18,600 nucleotides of DNA from Flavobacteriaceae bacterium (lineage in GTDB: Bacteria > Bacteroidota > Bacteroidia > Flavobacteriales > Flavobacteriaceae). The notes under the pieces are model-generated. The model was not told the origin of the DNA, ran no database searches, and saw only the letters and a list, made by a program, of their open reading frames with translations. The position numbers and the translations under genes were made by a program. Where the stretch lies: the NCBI GenBank assembly GCA_030625995.1, contig DAOUPU010000030.1, positions 1 to 18,600 of the forward strand, in the 5' to 3' direction. Position 1 is the first letter of the stretch, and every line of letters starts with the position of its first letter. This document shows, piece by piece, positions 6,850-15,459 of the stretch.

Positions 6850-8205
6850 TTATTTTATCAAACTTTTAACCTCATCAAAATCTAATCCTCCATAATCTCC
6901 TGAACTCATTAAGAGCAGAACTGTGTTCTCCAAATTTTGAGAAAATAAAAAGTCTTTAAATTCTTTTGGATCAGTATAGATTATTAGATCTTCACGCTGG
7001 AATGCCTCTGCTATTTGTTCTTTGGTAACTTCCTCTAATCTTTTAATTTTTACCGCATGAGGAGAATAAAATACAACCGCAATATCGGCAGCATCCAGTG
7101 CATTCTGATATTCGGTCAAAAAACCGGCATTCAAGCTACTATAAGTATGTAACTCTAAACAAGTTAAAACCCTTCTATTAGCATATTGTTCCTTTACCGC
7201 ATCCGAAGTTGCTTTTACTTTGGAAGGAGAATGTGCGAAATCTTTAAAAATAACGGTACTATCATTTTCAAATAATTTTTCCAATCGTTTATTCGCGCCT
7301 TTAAAACTTGAAATTGCTTCATAAAAATCTTCATCACCAATGCCGATATGCAAACATATATTCTTTGCCCCTTCCAGGTTCTGCAAATTATGTTGACCAA
7401 ATATTTCTAACGGAACCTCACCCTCAGGAGTATCCAATAATGTGATCCCGTTTACTATGGAATAAACTGGTGTTTTGTAAGCATATTTTTTAATGGCCTT
7501 GGTTGCTTCTTCCACCACTCGTTTTACAATTTTATCTTCTTCATTATACACCATAATTCCCCCATTAACCATAGTTTCAACAAAAATATCAAACTGTTCC
7601 ACATAATTTTCAAAGGTTGGAAATACGTTGATGTGATCCCAGGCTATACCACTGATTAAAGCAATATTCGCTTTATACAAATGGAATTTTGGTCGTAGGT
7701 CAATGGGTGAAGACAAGTATTCATCACCCTCTATAATCATGAACTCATTTTCTTCGGTTAGATGAACCATCCTGTCAAAGCCATCTAACTGTGCTCCAAC
7801 CATATAGTCTACTTCTATATCATGATAGTTCAATACATGAAGAATCATAGATGTTATGGTAGTTTTTCCGTGAGAACCCCCAATAACAACTCTTGTTTTA
7901 TTCTTGGAATGTTCATATAGATATTCCGGATAAGAAAATATTTTCAATCCCAGTTCTTGTGCTTTTATCAATTCAGGATTATCTTCCTTTGCATGCATTC
8001 CCAGGATCACTACATCCATATCCTCAGTGAGTTTTTCCGGAAACCAGCCCATCTCTTTTGGTAATAGCCCTTTGGCATCTAACCGTGATTTCGATGGTTC
8101 GAAAATAGCGTCGTCGCTTCCTGTTATATGATCCCCTTTTTCGTATAGAGCCAATGCTAAATTGTGCATGGCACTTCCGCCGATGGAAATAAAATGTATA
8201 TTCAT
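6850..8205 (-). CDS. mpl: UDP-N-acetylmuramate:L-alanyl-gamma-D-glutamyl-meso-diaminopimelate ligase (peptidoglycan recycling)
   Basis: 451 residues from the ATG at 8203-8205; a TTG three codons upstream is less likely. It is a Mur-ligase family enzyme. The N-terminal Rossmann-like domain opens with IHFISIGGSAMHNLA, the central ATPase domain carries the P-loop VIGGSHGKTT (about 107-116), and the C-terminal domain contains DFAHSPSKVKA. The Mpl type, which attaches recycled murein tripeptide to UDP-MurNAc, is favoured over MurC by the AMHNLA and GMHAKEDNPEL segments and by the HSPSKV motif where MurC has DYAHHP. It lies 16 bases downstream of dnaE on the same strand and is probably read with it. 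No other wall genes are adjacent. The possibility of a MurC-like paralogue is small. Confidence 0.82.
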   Translation of the reverse strand: MNIHFISIGGSAMHNLALALYEKGDHITGSDDAIFEPSKSRLDAKGLLPKEMGWFPEKLTEDMDVVILGMHAKEDNPELIKAQELGLKIFSYPEYLYEHSKNKTRVVIGGSHGKTTITSMILHVLNYHDIEVDYMVGAQLDGFDRMVHLTEENEFMIIEGDEYLSSPIDLRPKFHLYKANIALISGIAWDHINVFPTFENYVEQFDIFVETMVNGGIMVYNEEDKIVKRVVEEATKAIKKYAYKTPVYSIVNGITLLDTPEGEVPLEIFGQHNLQNLEGAKNICLHIGIGDEDFYEAISSFKGANKRLEKLFENDSTVIFKDFAHSPSKVKATSDAVKEQYANRRVLTCLELHTYSSLNAGFLTEYQNALDAADIAVVFYSPHAVKIKRLEEVTKEQIAEAFQREDLIIYTDPKEFKDFLFSQNLENTVLLLMSSGDYGGLDFDEVKSLIK

Positions 8206-8221
8206 TAATTTCAAAATATGA

Positions 8222-11200
8222 TTAATTCAACTTGAATTTGTAATTTTTAGTGTTTAATTCCTGTATTAATTCCTTGGAAATCTCAATTTTAGCTGTCCTG
8301 CTTGGCATCGATAATTTTAATTTTTCCTCCCTGTCATATACCAAAAAATTCAACGTTTGCGTACCTTTATATTGCTTCAATACAGAATTCATAGAGGCTA
8401 TGTTTTTATCATTTATAGAATTTACGTCAAGCTGTATAGTTAATTTTTTCGCCATTTTAGAAAGTACATCCTGTAACTGATGCATTGCAGTAAATTGTGG
8501 TCTGACATCACCATTTTGCCATGGCCTGCGCAACATGGTTTTGATATACAAAAATGTATTTGGAATTAAATAATGCCTGAACTTCAAATAGTCTTCATTA
8601 AAAAGTTTGAATTCATAGGCATCTGTATAATCTTCAAAAGTAAACATTCCCCATGGCTTTCCATTCTTTCCAACCTTGTGCTGTACATTTGAAATGATTC
8701 CGGCAAAAGTTAATTCTCTTCCTTCGTGCCTATCTAAATCGTTTAACATTTCAACATTAGCATTACAGAAATATTTTAACTCTGTCTTATAGTCGTCCAA
8801 TGGATGTCCCGAAATATAAATTCCGATCACTTCCTTTTCCCTTGCTAATTTATCCATAATATTCCATGGTTCGCAAAGTGGTATGACAGGCTCATCGAAT
8901 TGTACTTCAGAGGCTTCGCCAAATAACGATACCTGTGCAGAGTTCTTACTCTCTTGAAACTTATTTCCAAATCGAATTGCTTTTTCAATAAACGTTTGCC
9001 CTTTTTCGTCAAAAGCAAAATATTGAGCCCTCTCCGTCTCCACAAACGAATCAAATGCACCGGCTAAAATTAATCCATCAAATGATTTTTTATTGGCTGC
9101 TCTCAAATCTACACGTTTGGTTACATCGAATATTGACTTGAAATTGCCGTTTTCCTTTCGATCCTCCACAATCGTTTTTACTGCTCCATGTCCAACACCT
9201 TTAATAGCACCAATTCCGAATCGGATCGCACCAGATTTATTTACGGAGAATTTATAATAGGATTCATTAATATCCGGCCCTAAAACTTTAATTCCGGCTC
9301 GTTTACATTCTTCCATAAAAAAAGAAACTTGCTTAATATCGCTCATGTTATTGCTCAAAACTGCCGCCATATATTCCGCCGGGTAATGTGCTTTTAGATA
9401 TGCCGTTTGATAAGCGATAAATGCATAACAAGTGGAGTGTGATTTATTAAAGGCATATGCAGCAAAGGCTTCCCAGTCTTTCCAAATCTTTTCCAACACC
9501 TCTTCCGGATGTTTGTTCTTCTTACCTCCTTCAATAAATTTAGGTTTTAATTTTTCCAATAAGGCAAAAATCTTTTTTCCCATTGCTTTCCTTAAAACAT
9601 CCGCTTCACCTTTAGTAAACCCCGCCAGCTTTTGAGAGAGTAACATCACCTGTTCCTGATAAACGGTAATGCCATAAGTTTCTTTTAAATACTCCTCCAT
9701 CTCCGGAAGATCATAAGTTATTTCCTCCCTCCCGTGTTTTCGATCGATGAATTGAGGGATATATTCCATTGGACCAGGTCTGTACAAGGCATTCATGGCA
9801 ATTAAATCTGCGAATTCTGTTGGTTTTAATCCTTTTAGGTGCTTTTGCATTCCTGCTGATTCGTATTGAAAAATACCAATTGTTTCTCCTCTTTGAAACA
9901 GTTCAAAAGTCTTTATATCATCTAAGGGAAAACTATCCGGATCCAAATCTATATCATGTAGGGCCTTGACAATTTTAACCGTATCTTTAATCAGGGTAAG
10001 TGTTTTTAATCCTAAAAAGTCCATCTTGAGTAAGCCGGCATCTTCTACTACTGAATTGTCAAATTGGGTAACGAACATATCCGTTCCCTTAGCAGTTGCT
10101 ACAGGGATCAAATTTGTTATGTCTTCAGGGGTGATAATAACACCACAGGCATGAGTTCCGGTATTTCGAACTGATCCTTCAAGTTTTCTGGCTTGATTTA
10201 TAGTATCTGCAATTACCCCTTTTCCTTCAGAAAATGATTTTAACTCATTAACATTTGCAAGTTCTTCACTGCGGAGTGCTTTTACCTTGGCAATACTTTT
10301 TTCATCTTCACCAAATATATTTTTTAACTTAATTAATGGAATTAATTTGGCTATTCTATCGGCATCCGGCAGGGGTAAATCCAAAACTCTTGCAGTATCA
10401 CGAATGGAAGATTTAGCAGCCATAGTGCCATAAGTAATGATTTGAGCTACCTGGTTTGATCCATATTTATCTATCACATAATCAATTACTTTTTGCCTTC
10501 CTTCATCATCAAAATCAATATCAATATCTGGTAGCGAAACCCTATCAGGATTTAAAAATCGTTCAAAAAGTAAGTTGTACTTTAAAGGATCTATATTGGT
10601 AATTCCTAAACAATAAGCAACAACGGAACCTGCCGCAGATCCTCGTCCCGGACCAACAGATACATCCATCTTTCTGGCCTCATTAATAAAATCTTCTACA
10701 ATTAAAAAATACCCCGGGTAACCCGTATTTTCAATGATCATCAACTCAAAATCGATACGTTCTTTAATTTCATCAGTGATTTCTGAATATCTATCATTTG
10801 CACCCTTATAAGTAATATGTTTGAGATAAGCGTTCTCTCCCCTTTTCCCACCGTCCTCATTATCTTTTACTGAAACAAACTCTGTTGGTATATCAAATTT
10901 TGGAAGTAATACATCACGTGCCAATTGGTAAGTCCCGATCTTATCAACAATTTCTTGAATATTTACAATGGATTCAGGAATGTTATGAAATAACGCCTTC
11001 ATTTCCTCCTGGCTTTTAAAATAATATTCATTATTTGGCAAACCATAACGGAATCCTCTTCCTCTACCTTTGGGAGTATCAATCTTTTCACCATCCTTTA
11101 CACAAAGTAATATATCATGTGACGTTGCATCTTCCTTTTCCAGATAGAAGGTATTGTTGGTTGCAACTGTTTTTATATTGTGTTTTTCCGAAAAATTTAA

Positions 11201-12541
11201 AATCACCTCGTTTACATGTGCTTCATTTTCTTGCTGGTGGTTACTTAGTTCTAAATAAAAATCATCTCCAAACTCCTCCTTCCACCATAATAAGGCATTC
11301 TCCGCCTGTACCTCACCTATATTCAGTATTTTACTTGGTATTTCACCATTCATATAACCACTTAGAACGATGATATCCTCTCTATACTTCCTTATAATTT
11401 CTTTATCGATTCTAGGCACATAATAAAAACCATCAATATATGCTATAGAACTCATTTTGGACAGATTATGATAGCCATTCTTGTTTTTTGCTAACATAAC
11501 AATCTGATAACCATTGTCCTTCGTTTTTTTATCCAAATGGTTTTCACATACATAATATTCACATCCCAAAATTGGTTTAATGGGGGTGTCTGCTTTATTG
11601 TTATGATTGGTAACTTCTTTAATGAAATGAAAAGCTCCCATCATGTTTCCTATATCTGTCAAGGCAACGGCAGGCATATTATTTTTAGCTGCCGCATTCA
11701 CCAACCCTGAAATACTCGATGTGGATTGTAAGATTGAAAATTGAGAATGATTGTGTAAATGAACGAATGCTGCAGCCTCTAATTTTTGATCGCTCTTAAC
11801 CTTATCCTGTCGATCTGATGTTGCGATCTTCTTTTCCTTATCCTTTAGAGCTTTACTTTTCTTTTTTAGATTAATGTGTTTAATTCCAACAAGATCAAAG
11901 CTAGAAGGATTTCTATTAATAAAATCATCAAAATAATTATCTGATTCTTCTAACTCACTTAATGAAAACTGTTTTCTACGAATCAATTCCAAGAAACAAC
12001 GGGTGGTAGCCTCAACATCTGCTGTTGCATTATGTGCCCCGGAAAAGGGAGTATCAAATAATTTCTGATGTAATTCAGTTAAAGTTGGTAATTTAAATTT
12101 TCCGCCCCTACCTCCTGGAATCTGACACAGGAGTGCGGTTTTTTCTGTACATGTATCCAATACAGGCATTTCATTTAAATCAGTAGAAATTCCCAACCTA
12201 TAAAATTCACAACCCATTATGTTTAAGTCAAAATTTATATTTTGACCAACAACAAATTTTGTTTTTGTTAGTGCCTCATTAAAAAAAATTAAACCCTCCT
12301 CAAGAGAAGTCCCGTTCTGAAGCGCCAGTTCTGTAGAAATTCCATGTATTTGTTCTGCATCATATGGTATATTAAACCCATCAGGTTTTATTAAAAAATC
12401 CTGATGCTCAATTAGTTCACCCATCTCATCATGCAACTGCCAGGCAATTTGAATGCACCTTGGCCAATTATCTGTATCGCTAATGGGAGCATTCCATTTT
12501 TTGGGTAAACCCGTAGTTTCTGTATCAAAAATTAAAAACAT
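8222..12541 (-). CDS. dnaE: DNA polymerase III alpha subunit with fused N-terminal 3'-5' exonuclease
   Basis: 1439 residues, the replicative polymerase. Residues 1-190 form a DnaQ-like DEDDh exonuclease: FDTETTGLP (D6, E8), NFDLN (D105) and HNATADVEAT (H170, D175). A charged linker (~225-255) leads to the PHP domain, which starts HLHNHSQFS (261-269). The polymerase core follows, with PGRGSAAGS (631-639), the catalytic PDIDIDF (671-677) and the EDAGLLKMDFLGLKT stretch carrying the third aspartate. Helix-hairpin-helix and OB-fold regions complete the C-terminus (AGIISNVQHKVGKNGKPWG). It is longer than E. coli DnaE (1160 residues) because of the exonuclease, an arrangement known in Bacteroidota. 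In the PHP domain the usual TDHG motif reads TDIG (295-298), so one metal-binding histidine is absent. ATG start at 12541; mpl follows closely. Confidence 0.95.
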   Translation of the reverse strand: MFLIFDTETTGLPKKWNAPISDTDNWPRCIQIAWQLHDEMGELIEHQDFLIKPDGFNIPYDAEQIHGISTELALQNGTSLEEGLIFFNEALTKTKFVVGQNINFDLNIMGCEFYRLGISTDLNEMPVLDTCTEKTALLCQIPGGRGGKFKLPTLTELHQKLFDTPFSGAHNATADVEATTRCFLELIRRKQFSLSELEESDNYFDDFINRNPSSFDLVGIKHINLKKKSKALKDKEKKIATSDRQDKVKSDQKLEAAAFVHLHNHSQFSILQSTSSISGLVNAAAKNNMPAVALTDIGNMMGAFHFIKEVTNHNNKADTPIKPILGCEYYVCENHLDKKTKDNGYQIVMLAKNKNGYHNLSKMSSIAYIDGFYYVPRIDKEIIRKYREDIIVLSGYMNGEIPSKILNIGEVQAENALLWWKEEFGDDFYLELSNHQQENEAHVNEVILNFSEKHNIKTVATNNTFYLEKEDATSHDILLCVKDGEKIDTPKGRGRGFRYGLPNNEYYFKSQEEMKALFHNIPESIVNIQEIVDKIGTYQLARDVLLPKFDIPTEFVSVKDNEDGGKRGENAYLKHITYKGANDRYSEITDEIKERIDFELMIIENTGYPGYFLIVEDFINEARKMDVSVGPGRGSAAGSVVAYCLGITNIDPLKYNLLFERFLNPDRVSLPDIDIDFDDEGRQKVIDYVIDKYGSNQVAQIITYGTMAAKSSIRDTARVLDLPLPDADRIAKLIPLIKLKNIFGEDEKSIAKVKALRSEELANVNELKSFSEGKGVIADTINQARKLEGSVRNTGTHACGVIITPEDITNLIPVATAKGTDMFVTQFDNSVVEDAGLLKMDFLGLKTLTLIKDTVKIVKALHDIDLDPDSFPLDDIKTFELFQRGETIGIFQYESAGMQKHLKGLKPTEFADLIAMNALYRPGPMEYIPQFIDRKHGREEITYDLPEMEEYLKETYGITVYQEQVMLLSQKLAGFTKGEADVLRKAMGKKIFALLEKLKPKFIEGGKKNKHPEEVLEKIWKDWEAFAAYAFNKSHSTCYAFIAYQTAYLKAHYPAEYMAAVLSNNMSDIKQVSFFMEECKRAGIKVLGPDINESYYKFSVNKSGAIRFGIGAIKGVGHGAVKTIVEDRKENGNFKSIFDVTKRVDLRAANKKSFDGLILAGAFDSFVETERAQYFAFDEKGQTFIEKAIRFGNKFQESKNSAQVSLFGEASEVQFDEPVIPLCEPWNIMDKLAREKEVIGIYISGHPLDDYKTELKYFCNANVEMLNDLDRHEGRELTFAGIISNVQHKVGKNGKPWGMFTFEDYTDAYEFKLFNEDYLKFRHYLIPNTFLYIKTMLRRPWQNGDVRPQFTAMHQLQDVLSKMAKKLTIQLDVNSINDKNIASMNSVLKQYKGTQTLNFLVYDREEKLKLSMPSRTAKIEISKELIQELNTKNYKFKLN

Positions 12542-12793
12542 TTGCTTGAATATATCTAAAAATAATGAGATTTTAAAAGTATAAATTTAATAGTTTTTAT
12601 GTTCTCACACTCTGAATTTTTATTAACAATCCATACTTATTATATAAGTATAAAAGAAAATAGTAAATCTTATAATCTCATAATAGAAATAATATGCTTT
12701 TGGTAATTCAAAAAGAAAAACCCTAACAATAGTCATTTTCTAATATTCTTTTTAGTAATAACTTTACTTAGTATTATTTATGACAGTTTTATT
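12542..12793. other. Divergent intergenic region, dnaE / rnf operon
   Basis: 252 strongly AT-rich bases lie between the divergent starts of dnaE and the rseC-rnf operon, so promoters for both should be here. On the + side, TAACTTTA (12759-12766) is one mismatch from TAnnTTTG and lies 27 bases before the rseC ATG, but no clear -33 element accompanies it. A perfect palindrome sits at 12633-12651. I see no coding sequence and no RNA gene. Confidence 0.55.
12633..12651. promoter_or_regulatory. 19-bp perfect palindrome, possible operator
   Basis: ATACTTAT and ATAAGTAT are exact inverted 8-bp arms around a 3-base TAT centre. The site lies 92 bases from dnaE and 142 bases from rseC in a divergent promoter region. 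It is too AT-rich to be a convincing terminator, so a binding site for a dimeric regulator is the better guess. AT-rich DNA gives some palindromes by chance. Confidence 0.35.
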
Positions 12794-13246
12794 ATGAAGA
12801 GGCTTGATCAAAACAATTTTAATGCGGTTAACAAATATTTTGTAAAACATACCGGTGTAATTTCAAAAATTACCGATCGTATTATAACCGTTTCCTTAGA
12901 AGGAAATCTAAACTGTGAAGCTTGTAATGCAAAAGCTGCTTGTGGTGTTTCAGAATCAAATTCAAAAGAAATCGAAGTTGTAAATACCGATCGCTTCTTT
13001 CAAATAAATGAAGGAGTAGATGTTATTATGCAAAAAGACTTAGGCTTAAAAGCAGTTTTTTGGGCATATGTTTTTCCATTTATATTAATGTTTGCAGTGT
13101 TGTTAATTACCTCAATTTTTCTAAAAGAATGGATTGCTGGTTTGGTCTCTCTTTTTGTTCTAATCCCGTATTATTTAATGCTTCATTTTTTTAATAATTC
13201 CTTTGAGAGAGCATTCAAAATTTCAATATTAAAATACAAGGAATGA
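12794..13246 (+). CDS. rseC: RseC/MucC-like membrane protein (SoxR-reducing system type)
   Basis: 150 residues. The N-terminal part (about 17-70) contains a cysteine cluster, C41-x2-C44-x5-C50, within EGNLNCEACNAKAACG. Two adjacent hydrophobic segments follow (about 83-105 and 112-132). This is the layout of RseC, which in E. coli works with the Rsx/Rnf proteins in reducing SoxR. In Bacteroidota a gene of this family commonly heads the rnf operon, as here. Its TGA overlaps the rnfB ATG (13243-13246, ATGA), a sign of translational coupling. A direct role in assembling or modulating Rnf is an inference from position. Only three cysteines are visible, where some homologues have four. Confidence 0.85.
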   Translation: MKRLDQNNFNAVNKYFVKHTGVISKITDRIITVSLEGNLNCEACNAKAACGVSESNSKEIEVVNTDRFFQINEGVDVIMQKDLGLKAVFWAYVFPFILMFAVLLITSIFLKEWIAGLVSLFVLIPYYLMLHFFNNSFERAFKISILKYKE

Positions 13247-14136
13247 TGACAGAATCGGTTTTATACAGTGTTTTATTACTTACTTCTTTAGGAGGTATTG
13301 CAGCAGCTGTTTTGTATTTTGTTTCAAAAAAGTTTTATGTATATGAAAACCCGTTAATCGCTGAAGTTGAAGACATACTTCCAGCCGCCAATTGCGCAGG
13401 TTGTGGATCACCGGGATGTAAATCATTTGCTGAAAAATTGGTGAATACTGAAGATATTTCAGATTTGTTTTGCCCTGTTGGAGGAAATGATGTTATGAAA
13501 TTAGTGGCGGAGATTTTGAATAAATCAGTTGCCGAAAAAGACCCTACCGTTGCTGTAATGCGTTGTCAGGGAGGCTGTGATGTGCGACCTAAAACCACAG
13601 AATATCAAGGTCCAAAATCTTGTGCTATATCAGCAATGATAACCAGTGGAGAAACCGATTGTCAATATGGATGTTTAGGAGATGGCGACTGTGTAATTGC
13701 ATGTAAGTTCGATGCAATGTATATGGATGAAAAAACAGGTTTACCTGTAATTATTACCGACAAATGTACTTCATGTGGTGTTTGTGTTGAAGCTTGCCCA
13801 AGAGATATTATTGAAATGCGTCCTAAAAACAAAAGGGATCTAAAAATATTTGTAAGCTGCATGAATGAAGAAAAAGGTGGAATTGCCAAAAGAGCTTGCG
13901 AAGTAGCTTGTATTGGATGTTCTAAATGCGATGATATTTGTCCGAAAGATGCCATTACAATGGTAAATAACCTGGCTTATATAGACCCTGTTTTGTGTAC
14001 ATTGTGCAGAAAATGTGTTCCTGTTTGTCCTACTCATTCCATTATTGAAACTAATTTTCCTCCTCCAAAAGTTAAAAAAGTTAAGAAGAAAGTGAATGAA
14101 AACGTTGAACCAGTAAAATCTGAAGCCGATGCTTAA
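13243..14136 (+). CDS. rnfB: Rnf complex subunit B, multi-cluster ferredoxin-like protein
   Basis: 297 residues; electron entry subunit that takes electrons from ferredoxin (or returns them). One N-terminal membrane helix (about 5-27) anchors it. The RnfB-specific [4Fe-4S] domain follows with C51-x2-C54-x4-C59 and C77. A cysteine-rich stretch (C108, C112, C127, C140, C144, C150, C154) leads to ferredoxin motifs C175-x2-C178-x2-C181-x3-C185, then C223-x2-C226-x2-C229-x3-C233 and C252-x2-C255-x2-C258-x3-C262. With 25 cysteines it is the long form, with more clusters than the short proteobacterial RnfB. The tail after residue 272 is rich in Pro and Lys. It overlaps rseC by 4 bases and rnfC by 8, showing a tight operon. 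Confidence 0.95.
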   Translation: MMTESVLYSVLLLTSLGGIAAAVLYFVSKKFYVYENPLIAEVEDILPAANCAGCGSPGCKSFAEKLVNTEDISDLFCPVGGNDVMKLVAEILNKSVAEKDPTVAVMRCQGGCDVRPKTTEYQGPKSCAISAMITSGETDCQYGCLGDGDCVIACKFDAMYMDEKTGLPVIITDKCTSCGVCVEACPRDIIEMRPKNKRDLKIFVSCMNEEKGGIAKRACEVACIGCSKCDDICPKDAITMVNNLAYIDPVLCTLCRKCVPVCPTHSIIETNFPPPKVKKVKKKVNENVEPVKSEADA

Positions 14137-15457
14137 AACGTTTCCAAAGGGAGGGGTTCATCCTCATGAAAATAAATTAACATCGTCAAAGGCGATAAAA
14201 AAATTACCAATACCAAAAGTTGTCTATGTGCCTGTGTCGCAACATATAGGCATTCCTTCTATTATAATTGTGAAGAGAAAAGAAAAAGTAGAAATCGGTC
14301 AGGTAATTGCTAAATCCGGCGGATTTGTTTCTTCCAATATTCATTCTCCTGTAGCCGGAACTGTCACTAAACTTGATAAAATAATTGACAGCAGTGGTTA
14401 TAAAAAACAGTGCATTGTTATTAGGACCGATACTAAAAATTCTTCAAATTTTGAAGAGGTCGAATTTTCATTAAAAAAAGAAATTGAATTATCTCCAAGC
14501 GAAATTTTGCAACAAATAACTAATTGCGGAATTGTTGGCTTAGGAGGAGCTACTTTTCCTTCCCACGTAAAATTGATCATCCAAGAAGATAAAAAAATTG
14601 ATTGCCTGATTGTTAACGGTGTTGAATGCGAACCTTACTTAACTGCAGATCACAGATTAATGTTGGAAAAAGCTGATGAAATAATAGTGGGAATTAAGAT
14701 TTTAATGCGTGCATTACATATTAAAAGAACCATAATCGGAGTCGAAAACAATAAAAAAGATGCGATTGCTGTATTTAAAAAATTGTTGAATACTAAAGAT
14801 GGAATTCAAATAGCGGCATTGAAAGTAAAATATCCACAAGGGAGTGAAAAACAATTGGTAAAAGCCATATTAAAACGAGAGGTCCCAAAAAATGGTTTAC
14901 CACTTGATGTAGGAGTTATTGTACATAATGTTGGTACTGTATTCGCTATTTATGAAGCCGTTCAATACAATAAACCACTTATAGAGCGTGTGGTAACTGT
15001 TACTGGTAAAAAACTTGAAAACCCTTCAAATTACTGGGTGAAAATTGGAACTCCTATTAAAAACCTAATCGATGAAGCAGGCGGTTTACCCGAAGGAACT
15101 CGTAAAATTGTAAATGGTGGACCAATGATGGGGAAAGCCATTAAAAACACTGATATCCCGGTAACTAAAGGCACTTCGGGTGTTTTGGTAATCTCGGAAG
15201 ATGAGGCAATTAGAAAAGAGGTAGAAAATTGTATTCGTTGTGGTGAATGTGTTTTTGTTTGCCCTATGGGGCTCGAACCATTCTTATTGATGAATTTATC
15301 TGAAAAAGGACTATATGAAAGAGCTTCCAGTGAGGATATTATGACTTGTATCGAATGCGGTTCATGTAGCTATGTATGCCCCTCTAACCGCCCACTGCTG
15401 GATTATATCCGATTTGGAAAAAGTATTGTTAAAAAGTTAGGAACAGTAAAAAATTAG
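14129..15457 (+). CDS. rnfC: Rnf complex subunit C (NADH / FMN-binding subunit)
   Basis: 442 residues; the peripheral subunit thought to carry FMN and exchange electrons with NAD(H). The start FPKGGVHPHENK is typical of RnfC. A barrel-sandwich region (IHSPVAGTVTKL) follows, then the flavin/NAD-binding domain with GLGGATFPSHVK near residue 155 and NGVECEPYLTADHR, an SLBB region, and two [4Fe-4S] motifs near the end: C368-x2-C371-x2-C374-x3-C378 and C407-x2-C410-x2-C413-x3-C417, each followed by Pro. Length matches the family. The ATG at 14129 lies inside the rnfB end (ATGCTTAA), and rnfD starts two bases after its stop. Confidence 0.96.
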   Translation: MLKTFPKGGVHPHENKLTSSKAIKKLPIPKVVYVPVSQHIGIPSIIIVKRKEKVEIGQVIAKSGGFVSSNIHSPVAGTVTKLDKIIDSSGYKKQCIVIRTDTKNSSNFEEVEFSLKKEIELSPSEILQQITNCGIVGLGGATFPSHVKLIIQEDKKIDCLIVNGVECEPYLTADHRLMLEKADEIIVGIKILMRALHIKRTIIGVENNKKDAIAVFKKLLNTKDGIQIAALKVKYPQGSEKQLVKAILKREVPKNGLPLDVGVIVHNVGTVFAIYEAVQYNKPLIERVVTVTGKKLENPSNYWVKIGTPIKNLIDEAGGLPEGTRKIVNGGPMMGKAIKNTDIPVTKGTSGVLVISEDEAIRKEVENCIRCGECVFVCPMGLEPFLLMNLSEKGLYERASSEDIMTCIECGSCSYVCPSNRPLLDYIRFGKSIVKKLGTVKN

Positions 15458-15459
15458 AA

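Noticed and set aside
12542..12793. Possible tRNA or structured RNA in the divergent gap
   Set aside because: No cloverleaf, GTTC-loop sequence or G+C-rich stem is visible in this AT-rich DNA.
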